From NCBI GenBank assembly GCA_017466375.1, contig JAFTUH010000049.1, forward strand, positions 1 through 42,496: a DNA stretch of 42,496 nucleotides, read 5' to 3'. Positions 25,745 through 33,429 of the stretch are shown one piece after another (the first letter of the stretch is position 1; every line of letters starts with the position of its first letter). Below the pieces are notes generated by a model. It was not told the origin of the DNA and made no database searches. It saw only the letters and a program-made list of their open reading frames with translations. The stretch comes from Clostridia bacterium (lineage in GTDB: Bacteria; Bacillota; Clostridia; Oscillospirales; CAG-272). The translations under genes and the position numbers were made by a program.

Positions 25745-26560
25745 TTATGCCGATTTTTTGCCAAACGGGGCTTTCACGATCGAGATCGCTTTTTTCACGC
25801 ACCGTTTTGCAAAGCGAATGATCGGCGGCAGAATCGGTGCGGTATACCGCTTCTGCGGAAGGGCAAGCACGGCGTTCAGTCGGGAGAGCGTGCTTTCCCA
25901 TTCGGAGAGCAGGAGCTTTTCACTGTTTTTGTGAAAATCGCGGTAGCCTATGCCGAGATTCACACCGCAGATCCGCTTGCACAGAACGCGCAGATCGGTG
26001 CCGCCGCCCTTGTGCGGTACAAAGCCGAACGTATCGGTGACGTATCCTTTGAATTTCTTCGTGCAGTCCACGCCGGTGTACAAACATCCGTCCGCGTACG
26101 CCCAGTCCAGCTCGATCATGTATGCGTGGCGGTTCAGTTCGCGGAAAAGCGCTTTGTGCGTCTCTTTGAGATACTTCGCGCCGAACATGCCGTGCTCCTC
26201 ACCGTCCGTGATCAGAAGGCTGTGTCCGCTGTCACGCATTTCCCACAGCAGGGCGCATCCCGCGCGGTCGTCCGCACCGATGCCGCACTCGGGATTCGAT
26301 GAGGAGAACACGCCGTCCTCGAATACGACGTCCCGTTCTCCCGAAAAGACGCGCTTGTACGATCTGTCCCATACGGTATCGATGTGTGCGACGAGAAGGA
26401 CGCGGTCCTTTCTCGTACCGGGGACGTAAACAAATCTTTTAAGAGGGGTGTCTCCCTTGCCTGTGATCGCACCCGGCAGTGCGGAAAAGCGCGCGAAGAT
26501 TCCGTCGCCCGAGTCCAGCGGCGTTTTGAGGAAGGAGAGCAGTGTTTCGGTATGATCCAT
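25745..26560 (-). CDS. M20/M28-type zinc peptidase-like protein
   Basis: A 271-residue protein. Start MDHTETLLSF at 26560 with GAGGACGG upstream; a longer frame reaches into the tRNA promoter. Zinc-ligand order fits di-zinc aminopeptidases: AHIDT (H and D), GIGADDRAG (bridging D), TDGEEHG (Glu base and E), ELDWAYADG and YRDFHKNSE (final H). The protein is about 270 residues, shorter than typical M20 (about 380), and lacks an obvious dimerisation lid domain. It may be a peptidase or a related amidohydrolase in the cytosol. It has its own promoter and is not visibly in an operon. Confidence 0.75.
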   Translation of the reverse strand: MDHTETLLSFLKTPLDSGDGIFARFSALPGAITGKGDTPLKRFVYVPGTRKDRVLLVAHIDTVWDRSYKRVFSGERDVVFEDGVFSSSNPECGIGADDRAGCALLWEMRDSGHSLLITDGEEHGMFGAKYLKETHKALFRELNRHAYMIELDWAYADGCLYTGVDCTKKFKGYVTDTFGFVPHKGGGTDLRVLCKRICGVNLGIGYRDFHKNSEKLLLSEWESTLSRLNAVLALPQKRYTAPILPPIIRFAKRCVKKAISIVKAPFGKKSA

Positions 26561-26594
26561 GGTAAAACCGTCCTCTGTTGTGTGGTATATGTAT

Positions 26595-26623
26595 ATTATT
26601 CCCGAATTTGTCCGTTTTGTCAA
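26595..26623 (-). promoter_or_regulatory. Sigma-A promoter for the zinc peptidase gene
   Basis: TTGACA, 17-base spacer and AATAAT on the minus strand, just upstream of the gene. Confidence 0.65.
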
Positions 26624-26696
26624 TAGAAATTCGCGGGAAAGTCGGATTTTGCGCAAAAGAAGGGGTCGGTTCGGGAGAAAAATTCGGGAAAAGCTC

Positions 26697-26725
26697 TTGC
26701 AATCCGTATTCGGGTGTGCTATAAT
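26697..26725 (+). promoter_or_regulatory. Sigma-A promoter for tRNA-Val
   Basis: TTGCAA, a 17-base spacer ending TGC and a perfect TATAAT, 12 bases before the mature tRNA 5' end. Confidence 0.85.
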
Positions 26726-26737
26726 GGTAAAGCATTC

Positions 26738-26814
<77 letters not shown>

Positions 26815-26816
26815 CG

Positions 26817-26850
26817 AAAAATACCGTCACCCTTTGGTGGCGGTATTTTT
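26817..26850 (+). terminator. Terminator of tRNA-Val
   Basis: AAAAATACCGTCACC pairs with GGTGGCGGTATTTTT (one G-U) over a four-base loop, ending in T-runs. Confidence 0.88.
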
Positions 26851-26863
26851 GGTGGATCCGAAA

Positions 26864-26946
26864 GGGGCTCGAAGGCCGCGTGTAAAAAAACAGCCCGGCG
26901 GGCTGTTTTTCCGCGGCACCGCTCCGCCTGCAGGCGGGCGAGCCCC
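26864..26946. other. Structured branched hairpin block after tRNA-Val
   Basis: Outer pairs GGGGCTCG (26864-26871) with CGAGCCCC (26939-26946) enclose two hairpins: AAAAACAGCCC/GGGCTGTTTTT (26886-26910) and the 14-base palindrome CCGCCTGCAGGCGG (26924-26937). GGGGCTCGAA is also the reverse complement of the tRNA T-arm. The first inner hairpin is terminator-like. No gene is supported in 26851-27026; long frames here are tRNA- or repeat-derived. Confidence 0.5.
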
Positions 26947-26953
26947 CTCGTCT
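26939..26953. repeat. 15-base direct repeat, copy downstream of tRNA-Val
   Basis: Identical to 26794-26808 inside tRNA-Val, 145 bases away. It could be an old integration scar, or a piece of a repeat that carries tRNA-like sequence. Confidence 0.7.
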
Positions 26954-27026
26954 AAAAGACCTCCCGTTTGCACGTGCGTAACAGAAGAAAAATGGCGCAA
27001 ATCGGGGGGATGGACCTGCTCGCATA

Positions 27027-27110
27027 ACATTGACACACTTCGACAGATTTTGCGTGGCGGTATATAGTGTGGTGAAAAGAGCAACAGCGGAGGGAATTTC
27101 ACTCTGCTTT
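27027..27110. repeat. 84-nt repeat, copy 1
   Basis: Aligned without gaps to 27704-27787, 66 of 84 positions identical. It ends in an imperfect hairpin (AGCGGAGG... with ...CTCTGCT). It lies between the tRNA block and the small membrane gene. Confidence 0.75.
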
Positions 27111-27137
27111 ATCTATTGCACCAAATTTGGTATGTAG

Positions 27138-27166
27138 TTGATTATATAATGGTTTTGTGATATAAT
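27138..27166 (+). promoter_or_regulatory. Sigma-A promoter for the small membrane protein
   Basis: TTGATT, 17-base spacer ending TGA and TATAAT, about 45 bases before the ATG at 27211. Confidence 0.65.
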
Positions 27167-27210
27167 AAAGCAAAACATATTTTCTTATTGTTATAAAAGG
27201 TGGATAGATT

Positions 27211-27477
27211 ATGGCGCGGATTGCAGACAAACACGGACTGACCAATAGATATAGACCTATCGGTGAAAAGAGAAATGTGAAACGCGGACGGCCAAGAAAA
27301 TATTTATTTGGTGCACCAAAAAGAAAATCAAGAACTTGCAAAAGAATTGCAAATGTGGATTATTCTAATCTTACAGAACGTGATTTTAAAACAGCGGTGA
27401 TTATTGCTGGAATTGTGGTGGGTGTACCTTTCTTGTTTTTCATATATCTTCTAATCAGAATAATTCTTGTATTGTAA
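27211..27477 (+). CDS. Small hypothetical protein with C-terminal membrane helix
   Basis: An 88-residue protein I do not recognise. The first about 55 residues are very basic (KRNVKRGRPRKY, APKRKSRTCKR). A single hydrophobic helix (VIIAGIVVGVPFLFFIYLL) ends the chain, giving a positive-inside tail-anchored or single-pass topology. AAAGGTGG precedes the ATG, with a promoter upstream. Codon use and base content are AT-rich compared with neighbours. The gene lies between the two 84-nt repeats, which suggests that it belongs to the acquired patch. Function unknown. Confidence 0.6.
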   Translation: MARIADKHGLTNRYRPIGEKRNVKRGRPRKYLFGAPKRKSRTCKRIANVDYSNLTERDFKTAVIIAGIVVGVPFLFFIYLLIRIILVL

Positions 27478-27537
27478 TCGGATACAGCAAAATAGCAAAT
27501 AGATGATGTTAAAAACCAAATAAGTTTAAGTATAAAA

Positions 27538-27584
27538 CTCCTTTGTTGACAGATAATGGAAATGTTATCAAATCAACAAAGGAG
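27538..27584 (+). promoter_or_regulatory. Hairpin covering the ribosome site of spoVT fragment A
   Basis: CTCCTTTGTTGA (27538-27549) pairs perfectly with TCAACAAAGGAG (27573-27584), and GATAA/TTATC adds an inner stem. The right arm contains the AAAGGAG ribosome site, so translation would be blocked while the stem is closed. Confidence 0.7.
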
Positions 27585-27595
27585 ATTTTTTATAT

Positions 27596-27772
27596 ATGAA
27601 AGCAACAGGTATAGTTAAAAGAATAGACGACCTTGGTCGTGTGGTTATACCGAAAGAGATTAGAAGAACAATGAGGATAAGAGAGGGCGATCCCTCTCTG
27701 ACAACATTGACAGTTTTCTACAGATTTTGCGTGGCGATACATAGAGTTGCAGAAAGAGCAAAAGCGAGGTGA
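27596..27772 (+). pseudogene. SpoVT/AbrB-like fragment A (first 33 codons) fused to repeat tail
   Basis: A 58-codon frame, MKATGIVKRIDDLGRVVIPK onward, carries the SpoVT/AbrB swapped-hairpin N terminus up to REGDP. After codon 33 the similarity ends and the frame runs into the 84-nt repeat (LTTLTVFYRF...), stopping at 27770-27772. Intact SpoVT is about 180 residues, with a second (GAF-like) domain. Fragment B (29100-29198) is truncated at exactly the same codon. It could be a decayed copy, or a short peptide kept for a purpose. AbrB-type dimerisation needs about 45-50 residues, so DNA binding is doubtful. Confidence 0.75.
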
Positions 27773-27787
27773 ATTTCACCTCGCTTT
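27704..27787. repeat. 84-nt repeat, copy 2, joined to spoVT fragment A
   Basis: 66 of 84 bases match copy 1 (27027-27110). It starts nine bases after the spoVT similarity ends (27694) and closes with a perfect 12-base-pair hairpin. Confidence 0.75.
27761..27787. terminator. Hairpin at the 3' end of the FAD-oxidoreductase gene
   Basis: AAAGCGAGGTGA pairs with TCACCTCGCTTT over a three-base loop, flanked by A- and T-runs on both sides. It ends fragment A on plus and the FAD gene on minus. Confidence 0.75.
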
Positions 27788-27790
27788 ATA

Positions 27791-28954
27791 TTAGAGAATG
27801 TCTCTTTCGTGTAAGATAACACCATTGGATTGCAACTTTTTTTGTAGTTCTGACACGTTAAGCGTTGAAAAATCGTCAGTCATAGCGGCGGCGGTGCCTG
27901 CGGCTTGACCTGTTACTGCACAGCAGGGAATAACACGCATCACGTCCCATAAAGTTTCATTTACTGATGTACAGCGTCCCGCCACGATTAAATTTTTGAC
28001 TTTTTTGTTATAAAGTGTTCTGAAAGGTACTTCATAAATTGGACCGCGTTTTTTCCAATTTGAAACCATACCGATAGAATCTTCAAAATAGGTGTGCATT
28101 TCTGTATGCTTCAACTCATACTCACCTACTATTTTTCGTGTCATACGAATTTGCGGAATGGTTGCAATCGTGGAAATAACTGCATTTTGATCCGATTCTC
28201 TTTTTTTGAGCCAATGTTCCAGTGTTTTTTTGTGTGAAAGGTGCATCATCTGTGAAATTTCCTCACCGTCAAGCCCGCTAAATCGCTTGTCAATAAGCGG
28301 TTTTAGTTCTTTTCCTGTGCGCTCGGCTTCCGGCACGTCAGATGCGCCTACTATCTGCAAATGATAGCCGCTCGAATCGGTGAAATAGTACCACGCGGCG
28401 AGAACATTGCCTTGTTTAAATGTCTCGGTTGGGATTTTTGAAAATTCGGCAATATCGCAATCACCCGTGGCATCTACAACTGAGCGTACCCCAAAAGCGG
28501 TTTTTCCCGATTTGTTTTGAACAAACAACATGTTAATGCGGTTATTATCGATGGCAACGTCGATAACGTAACTTCCGTAAAGGATGTCTACATCGTTTTC
28601 CAATAGTAATTTTTCCGCCAAGATGGAAAACAACTGTGCATTATACTGTACTTCGTAGCGTTTGTCTTTTTCTGTTTTGGTTCCCACGCCGTCAAGCCAA
28701 TTTTCAGGGTATTTTTTTTCTGCTCCATAAGTGATGGAAAGTTTAAGCAGTTCTTCGGCGATGCCAAACGAAACCTGATGCCCAAAACCGTCGCAGAGAG
28801 GCAGATATATTGTAACAAGGCCTGCCGTTCCCAGTCCGCCAAGCATATATTCCTTTTCAAAAAGAATAACTTTTTTGCCTTCGCGTGCGGCTGCGAGCGC
28901 GGCCGAAATGCCAGCAAATCCACCGCCGCAAACAGCTACATCATACATTTTCAT
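27791..28954 (-). CDS. FAD-dependent oxidoreductase (FAD_oxidored-type)
   Basis: A 387-residue protein. Start MKMYDVAVCG at 28954 follows GGAGG by eight bases; an ATG 18 bases earlier overlaps that site. N-terminal GGGFAGISAALAAAREGKKV is the dinucleotide-binding Rossmann motif. VVDATGDCDIAEFSK in the middle and VAGRCTSVNETLWDVMRVIP near the C terminus fit FAD proteins found beside glycoside hydrolase and dehydrogenase genes. It oxidises an unknown substrate. Base content is clearly lower in GC than flanking genes, consistent with recent acquisition, and it lies between the two spoVT fragments. Confidence 0.85.
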   Translation of the reverse strand: MKMYDVAVCGGGFAGISAALAAAREGKKVILFEKEYMLGGLGTAGLVTIYLPLCDGFGHQVSFGIAEELLKLSITYGAEKKYPENWLDGVGTKTEKDKRYEVQYNAQLFSILAEKLLLENDVDILYGSYVIDVAIDNNRINMLFVQNKSGKTAFGVRSVVDATGDCDIAEFSKIPTETFKQGNVLAAWYYFTDSSGYHLQIVGASDVPEAERTGKELKPLIDKRFSGLDGEEISQMMHLSHKKTLEHWLKKRESDQNAVISTIATIPQIRMTRKIVGEYELKHTEMHTYFEDSIGMVSNWKKRGPIYEVPFRTLYNKKVKNLIVAGRCTSVNETLWDVMRVIPCCAVTGQAAGTAAAMTDDFSTLNVSELQKKLQSNGVILHERDIL

Positions 28955-28994
28955 AATGCATTCCTCCTTCATATTTCATACACTTGCGTTTTAT

Positions 28995-29023
28995 ATTATA
29001 TCACACCTTTTCCAAAAAGTAAA
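28995..29023 (-). promoter_or_regulatory. Promoter of the FAD oxidoreductase gene
   Basis: TTTACT, 17-base spacer ending TGA, TATAAT on the minus strand, about 40 bases before the start at 28954. Confidence 0.65.
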
Positions 29024-29042
29024 TCACTATCAGTATAAATCC

Positions 29043-29086
29043 CCTTGTTTTGCAGATACTAACATTACAAATCTGTGAAATCAAGG
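29043..29086 (+). promoter_or_regulatory. Hairpin covering the ribosome site of spoVT fragment B
   Basis: CCTTG (29043-29047) pairs with CAAGG (29082-29086), TTT with AAA, and CAGAT (29053-29057) with ATCTG (29071-29075). The shape matches fragment A's hairpin with different bases, and the right arm again contains the AAGGAG site. Confidence 0.6.
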
Positions 29087-29099
29087 AGAATTTATATAA

Positions 29100-29291
29100 A
29101 TGAAAGCAACCGGAATAGTTAGACGAATTGACGACCTCGGCAGAGTCGTAATTCCTAAAGAAATAAGAAGAACCATGCGTATCCGCGAGGGAGACCCCTT
29201 TCGTATGCGCAGCGCTGCACTTGTCTCGTGTGAATTTCGATTTCAAAACACAGCAAATTGCTATTGCAAACGGCGATATAATGTTCTATAA
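29100..29291 (+). pseudogene. SpoVT/AbrB-like fragment B (first 33 codons)
   Basis: A 63-codon frame opening MKATGIVRRIDDLGRVVIPK. After REGDP at codon 33 it has no SpoVT similarity and continues with FRMRSAALVSC to an unrelated end. Compared with fragment A over the same 99 bases there are 23 base differences in 20 codons, of which only one changes the amino acid (K8/R8). It is probably nonfunctional as a SpoVT regulator, for the same reason as fragment A, though the synonymous pattern says the sequence was under protein-level constraint before or after truncation. Confidence 0.75.
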
Positions 29292-29292
29292 T
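29264..29292 (+). promoter_or_regulatory. Promoter of the beta-propeller/glycosidase-like pair
   Basis: TTGCAA, 17-base spacer and TATAAT; the -10 overlaps the end of the fragment B frame. Transcription would start about 50 bases before the ATG at 29353. Confidence 0.7.
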
Positions 29293-29352
29293 GGAAACAT
29301 ACGGGATATTTACACCAATATCACAACATTTTTCAAAAAGGAGATATCCTCA

Positions 29353-30552
29353 ATGAAACATATGTATAAATCCTTTCCCGCGCGCCGCATCAGTCCGGCG
29401 GACGGACAGTATTTTTTCGGCTATTACGATCTGCAGCCCATCAGCGGCAATCTTCATCTTGCCCATAAGATCGGCTTTACCGACCGCATCCAGAAGCCCG
29501 GTGAATCGGCACAGATCGGCCTGATCGAAATTGGCAAGGATACGTTTGAGTGTCTGGATACAACCGAGGGCTGGTGCTTCCAACAGGGCGCCATGCTGCA
29601 GTGGAATCCTGCCGCACCGGGGGAGGAGATCATTTATAACAGCTTTGACGGATTTGACTATTACGCAACCGTTTTGAATATCCATACAGGCGCCAAGCGG
29701 TATCTGGACAGACCGGTGGCAAATGTGTCACCCGACGGAAAGTATGCACTCAGCATTAATTTTGAGCGCCTTTATAACTTCCGTCCGGGCTACGGCTACG
29801 CCGGCGTGGGCGATCCTTTCTACTATGAAAATCACAGCGCCAATGACGGCATTTTTCTCATCGATATGGAGACCGGAAAGAGCCGTTTGATCCTCTCCAT
29901 GGAGCAGATCTGGGAGTTCTACGGCAGAGAATGCTACAAAGGCGCGGAAAAAAAGATCACGGTCAACCACATCACTTTCAATACCGACGCTTCACGCTTT
30001 TTGTTCCTCGTACGCGACTTTGCCGCCGAGGGGCAGAAGTACCTCACCGCTACGATTACGGCGAACACAGACGGAAGCGATCTCTTCCTGCTCGCGTCCG
30101 GCGGTGCGCAGTCCCATTACTACTGGAAGGACAAAGAGACCGTCATTTTCTACTGCGACGGACGGGATCTTCCGTGCGTGAGAGGATGGCTGCACAGCTA
30201 TATCATCAAGGACAAAACGCACGAGGGCGAGCTTGTCGGCGGCGGCTTTTTCAACAGGGACAACCATATGAGCTATACGCCGGACCGTAAATTGCTCCTC
30301 ACCGATACATATCCGGACGAAAGCCGTATTCAGCATCTGCGCGTGTCGGATCTGGCGCGGGATCTGTGTTTGGAGATCGGCGGATACTATTCCATGCAGG
30401 CGCCCGTTGACTGCCGCTGCGATCTGCATCCCCGTTTCAGCCCCGACGGAAGGCTTATCAGTTTTGACTCCACACACGAGGGATACCGCGGCATCTACAC
30501 TGTGGATATGGACGAGATCCGCGCATATCTCGACACGCTCGATCTCGCGTAA
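29353..30552 (+). CDS. Beta-propeller protein, oligogalacturonate-lyase-like
   Basis: A 399-residue protein starting at the ATG at 29353, with AAGGAG upstream. It has no signal peptide, so it is cytosolic. Repeats of the form SPDG / SFDSTHEG (for instance DLHPRFSPDGRLISFDSTHE near the C terminus, and MSYTPDRKLLLTDTY) give a WD40-like beta-propeller resembling the oligogalacturonate lyase family that splits pectin-derived di- and oligouronates to keto-deoxy sugars. The identity is moderate: I see the fold and some family motifs, not a full active-site check (metal-ligand His and Gln). It is followed 13 bases later by a glycosidase-like gene, a good partner for such a pathway. Confidence 0.6.
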   Translation: MKHMYKSFPARRISPADGQYFFGYYDLQPISGNLHLAHKIGFTDRIQKPGESAQIGLIEIGKDTFECLDTTEGWCFQQGAMLQWNPAAPGEEIIYNSFDGFDYYATVLNIHTGAKRYLDRPVANVSPDGKYALSINFERLYNFRPGYGYAGVGDPFYYENHSANDGIFLIDMETGKSRLILSMEQIWEFYGRECYKGAEKKITVNHITFNTDASRFLFLVRDFAAEGQKYLTATITANTDGSDLFLLASGGAQSHYYWKDKETVIFYCDGRDLPCVRGWLHSYIIKDKTHEGELVGGGFFNRDNHMSYTPDRKLLLTDTYPDESRIQHLRVSDLARDLCLEIGGYYSMQAPVDCRCDLHPRFSPDGRLISFDSTHEGYRGIYTVDMDEIRAYLDTLDLA

Positions 30553-30565
30553 AAACGGAGGATTT

Positions 30566-32422
30566 ATGAAAAGAGCACTGCGAATTTCGCCGAGAGAATA
30601 CACGGATGAGACAGCCTTTTCGCACCTTTACGCGCTCGTTTCCGATAATCTTGACGCGATTGATGAGATTACCTTCTTCACCAACGCATCCCACCACGGA
30701 TATCGAAAAATCGAGGACGCACGGGCAAATGCCGCGATTCTGAAGGAGAGAATCCGTGTGTTCAAGGAACTCGGAATTCCGAAAGTCGGCATAAACGAGC
30801 TTGCTACCCTCGGACACACCGAAAACGGCAGTCAATGGGGGCGTTGCCCCGATCTTCAGTATATGGAGAATTTCGACGGCGTTACCTCCGCCAGCTGTCT
30901 GTGCCCCGCGGATGACCGATTTATCCCGTACATCACCGAGCGCTACAGCCTGTACGCAACGACGGGCGCTGATTTTATCTGGGTGGACGACGACGTCCGC
31001 ATCGGCAACCACGGCGTTGTCCGCGACTACTGCTTCTGCTCCCACTGTGTGGGGAAATTCAACGCATACAACGGCACAAGCCTCACCGCTGCCGAGGTGC
31101 GCGCACGCTTTGCTGCCGATCCCGTGTTCAAAAAGATGTGGCACGAGAGCGCAGTGGAAACAGTCAGCAAAATGATCCTCGAAATCAAGGCGGCGATCCG
31201 CTGTGTCAATCCCGATATGGAAATCGGTATGATGCACTGCTACACAAGCGCCAACCGGACGTGGCTCGCAAACAGCGGCACCCGCAAATGCCGTCCGGGA
31301 GGCGGATTCTTCAACGATCTTCAGCCGTGCGCTATTCTCCAAAAGCCGTTCAAGATGCAGCTCTGCATCCGCAACTATCCCGACTGCGTTACCGATATTC
31401 AGTACGAATACGAGTCCTATAACTTTATGACGCTGCAGAAGTCGATGTATATGTCCGAACTCGAAACGTCTCTCGCCATCATGAGCGGGTGTAACGGCGC
31501 GCTCTTCAACCGCAATCCGTGGACGCAGGAGTTCTTTGATATGATGCGAAAAGCTACGCCGAAATGGAACACGCTCGTTGAGAAACAAAAAGGATGCAAA
31601 ACGACCGGTGTCTACTGCATGGAGCCGGTCATGGCTGGGCAGCTGAGCGAGATCGGTGTTCCCATGACGGCGTTTCATGAGACGGCAACAGCGTACTTCC
31701 TTGTCGGCGATCAGTGGGATTCCTTCACGGATGAGGAAGTTGCGGAGATCCTCAAAAAGAACGTCTTTACCGACGGTGACGGTCTGCTTCGTCTGCACGA
31801 GCGCGGATTCGGCGATCTGTGCGGCGGCAGTATCCTGCAGAAATATCCGAACGGCGTGCAGGAAAAGCTGACCGATCACGCGCTCAACGGCGAATTCGGC
31901 GGCACGGTCCGCCCCGTTTCGCTCGATATTTACAAAGACACCGATGCGTACACGCTCACTCCAAGCGAGGCGGCGGAGGGCCTTTCGGAACTCATCAGTA
32001 AAGGGCAGTCGCTCGGCTGCTCGGCGTATATTCACAAGCGTGCGGACGGATCTCTTTTCGTCGCGGACGGCTGCCTTATGAAGAATCAGGTGCAGACGGC
32101 AAACAAGCGCCGCCAGCTTTTGAACGTGTTCGATCTGCTCTCAGGCGGCAAGCTGCCGGTCTATATCGAAAAGACGCTCAAAGTCGCGCCGATCGCGGCA
32201 GAGAGCCCGAGCGGGGCGTTCAACCTCGCCCTTGTGAACGCGCATTTTGATCCGACCGGACCGTTTGAGGTGCGCGTACGGACAGAAACGAAGTTTACCG
32301 TACTTCAAAACGACGGCACGCTTTCCCCGATTCCCCAGCGGACGGAGAACGGCGAGACGGTGATCACGGTTGACAATCTTGGTCCATGGCAGAATATTTT
32401 TCTGCTTGGAGAGAAAGCGTAA
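30566..32422 (+). CDS. Putative glycosidase-like TIM-barrel protein
   Basis: A 618-residue protein, start at 30566 with GGAGG upstream. The N-terminal part shows a TIM-barrel pattern with GADFIWVDDDVRIGNHG, followed by CFCSHCVGKFN, a CxC..C cluster typical of hypothetical glycoside hydrolase and GH42-related families where cysteines hold zinc. A late strand carries ETSLAIMSGCNGALFNRNP. The C-terminal third is beta-rich. No signal peptide is present, so it acts inside the cell. The last gene of the window has a similar motif. Which glycosidic bond it cuts is not readable; it might also be a non-catalytic relative. Confidence 0.65.
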   Translation: MKRALRISPREYTDETAFSHLYALVSDNLDAIDEITFFTNASHHGYRKIEDARANAAILKERIRVFKELGIPKVGINELATLGHTENGSQWGRCPDLQYMENFDGVTSASCLCPADDRFIPYITERYSLYATTGADFIWVDDDVRIGNHGVVRDYCFCSHCVGKFNAYNGTSLTAAEVRARFAADPVFKKMWHESAVETVSKMILEIKAAIRCVNPDMEIGMMHCYTSANRTWLANSGTRKCRPGGGFFNDLQPCAILQKPFKMQLCIRNYPDCVTDIQYEYESYNFMTLQKSMYMSELETSLAIMSGCNGALFNRNPWTQEFFDMMRKATPKWNTLVEKQKGCKTTGVYCMEPVMAGQLSEIGVPMTAFHETATAYFLVGDQWDSFTDEEVAEILKKNVFTDGDGLLRLHERGFGDLCGGSILQKYPNGVQEKLTDHALNGEFGGTVRPVSLDIYKDTDAYTLTPSEAAEGLSELISKGQSLGCSAYIHKRADGSLFVADGCLMKNQVQTANKRRQLLNVFDLLSGGKLPVYIEKTLKVAPIAAESPSGAFNLALVNAHFDPTGPFEVRVRTETKFTVLQNDGTLSPIPQRTENGETVITVDNLGPWQNIFLLGEKA

Positions 32423-32425
32423 AAC

Positions 32426-32450
32426 AAAAACGCCCCATCGGGGCGTTTTT
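32426..32450 (+). terminator. Terminator of the glycosidase-like gene
   Basis: AAAAACGCCCC pairs with GGGGCGTTTTT over the loop ATC, 11 pairs with T-run. It is symmetric, so it also ends the convergent dehydrogenase gene. Confidence 0.92.
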
Positions 32451-32459
32451 TTGTTGTGA

Positions 32460-33419
32460 TTATACGTCAATTTCGGAAAGGAACACCTCACGTCCGCCTT
32501 CCTCGCGGCTCTTGAGACCGCCGATGACGAGCTTCATCAGCTCCACCGATTCGGCGAACGGGAACGGCTCCTCACCGGTGCGCAGCCAGTGCACGAACAG
32601 ATCGAGCTGTTTCTTGAACGCGTAGTACGAATCCCCCGCCGTGAGCGTGATTGCACCGGCTGAGCCGAGCAGCATCATGCCGTGGGGGACCATACCGATG
32701 CCCTGGATGACGTTTACGTTACATCCGCTTTCGTGCTTGATGTGCACAACGGTGCGCTCGTACGTGCCCGTATTGCGGACGGAAACGAATCCCGGTCCGA
32801 GCAGGGGATACATCGCTTCCAGCGCGTGGATGCCGTACGTTTCGTATTTCTTCGCCATCGTGGAGCAGACGTACATCAGCTCGCCAAGCTCGTAGCGATT
32901 CTTGTAGTACGGCTCGAATTCCTTGCAGTAGCGCATCGAGGAGGACGTGATAAACTTCGCGCCCGCCTTGTGCCACTCCACGAATGTGCGCAGATCCTCT
33001 TCCTTATTCACAAGCGGCTTGTCGATGAACATCGGGATGCCCGCCTCAATAAACGGGCGGCATCTGTCCACGTGCTCGTTGCCGTCGTCCGTTGCCACGA
33101 TCACGGCGTCTACCTTGCCGATCATTTCCTCGGGGCGGTCAAGCACCTCGGGGATCAGCGCGGCTTTTGCGATTCTCTCGGCTTCGTCTCTTTCTTGCCA
33201 GCCGGTGCAGCAGATGCAGGTGATCTTCGCGCCGGGGATGCCGAGCGTATCTTTGGGCTGCTTGCCGAGATACACGGGGATTACAGGATACGGGCATTTT
33301 GCCATCTCCTCCGGATCGTAGCCGTTGAACATCGCGCTCCACGAGTACGGATGGCCGTTGCCCTCCGTCATGCCGAGGATGCCGATGCGGAGTTCTTTAT
33401 CACCAAGCGGGAAGCGCAT
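32460..33419 (-). CDS. Gfo/Idh/MocA-family dehydrogenase
   Basis: A 319-residue protein. The Rossmann start (LRIGILGMTEGNGHPYS) carries an unusual GMTEGNGHP in place of GCGxxG. The family motif FIDKPLV (catalytic lysine) lies at about 137-143. C-terminal GLKSREEGGREVFL and HALEAMYPLLG (active-site His) fit the family. It probably converts a sugar acid or keto-sugar. The aldolase gene ends 10 bases upstream of its start, so the two form one operon. Confidence 0.85.
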   Translation of the reverse strand: MRFPLGDKELRIGILGMTEGNGHPYSWSAMFNGYDPEEMAKCPYPVIPVYLGKQPKDTLGIPGAKITCICCTGWQERDEAERIAKAALIPEVLDRPEEMIGKVDAVIVATDDGNEHVDRCRPFIEAGIPMFIDKPLVNKEEDLRTFVEWHKAGAKFITSSSMRYCKEFEPYYKNRYELGELMYVCSTMAKKYETYGIHALEAMYPLLGPGFVSVRNTGTYERTVVHIKHESGCNVNVIQGIGMVPHGMMLLGSAGAITLTAGDSYYAFKKQLDLFVHWLRTGEEPFPFAESVELMKLVIGGLKSREEGGREVFLSEIDV

Positions 33420-33429
33420 ATCTGTCTCC

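Noticed and set aside
27596..29291. Intact SpoVT-family regulators
   Set aside because: Both frames lose similarity after 33 residues and lack the rest of the AbrB domain and the second domain.
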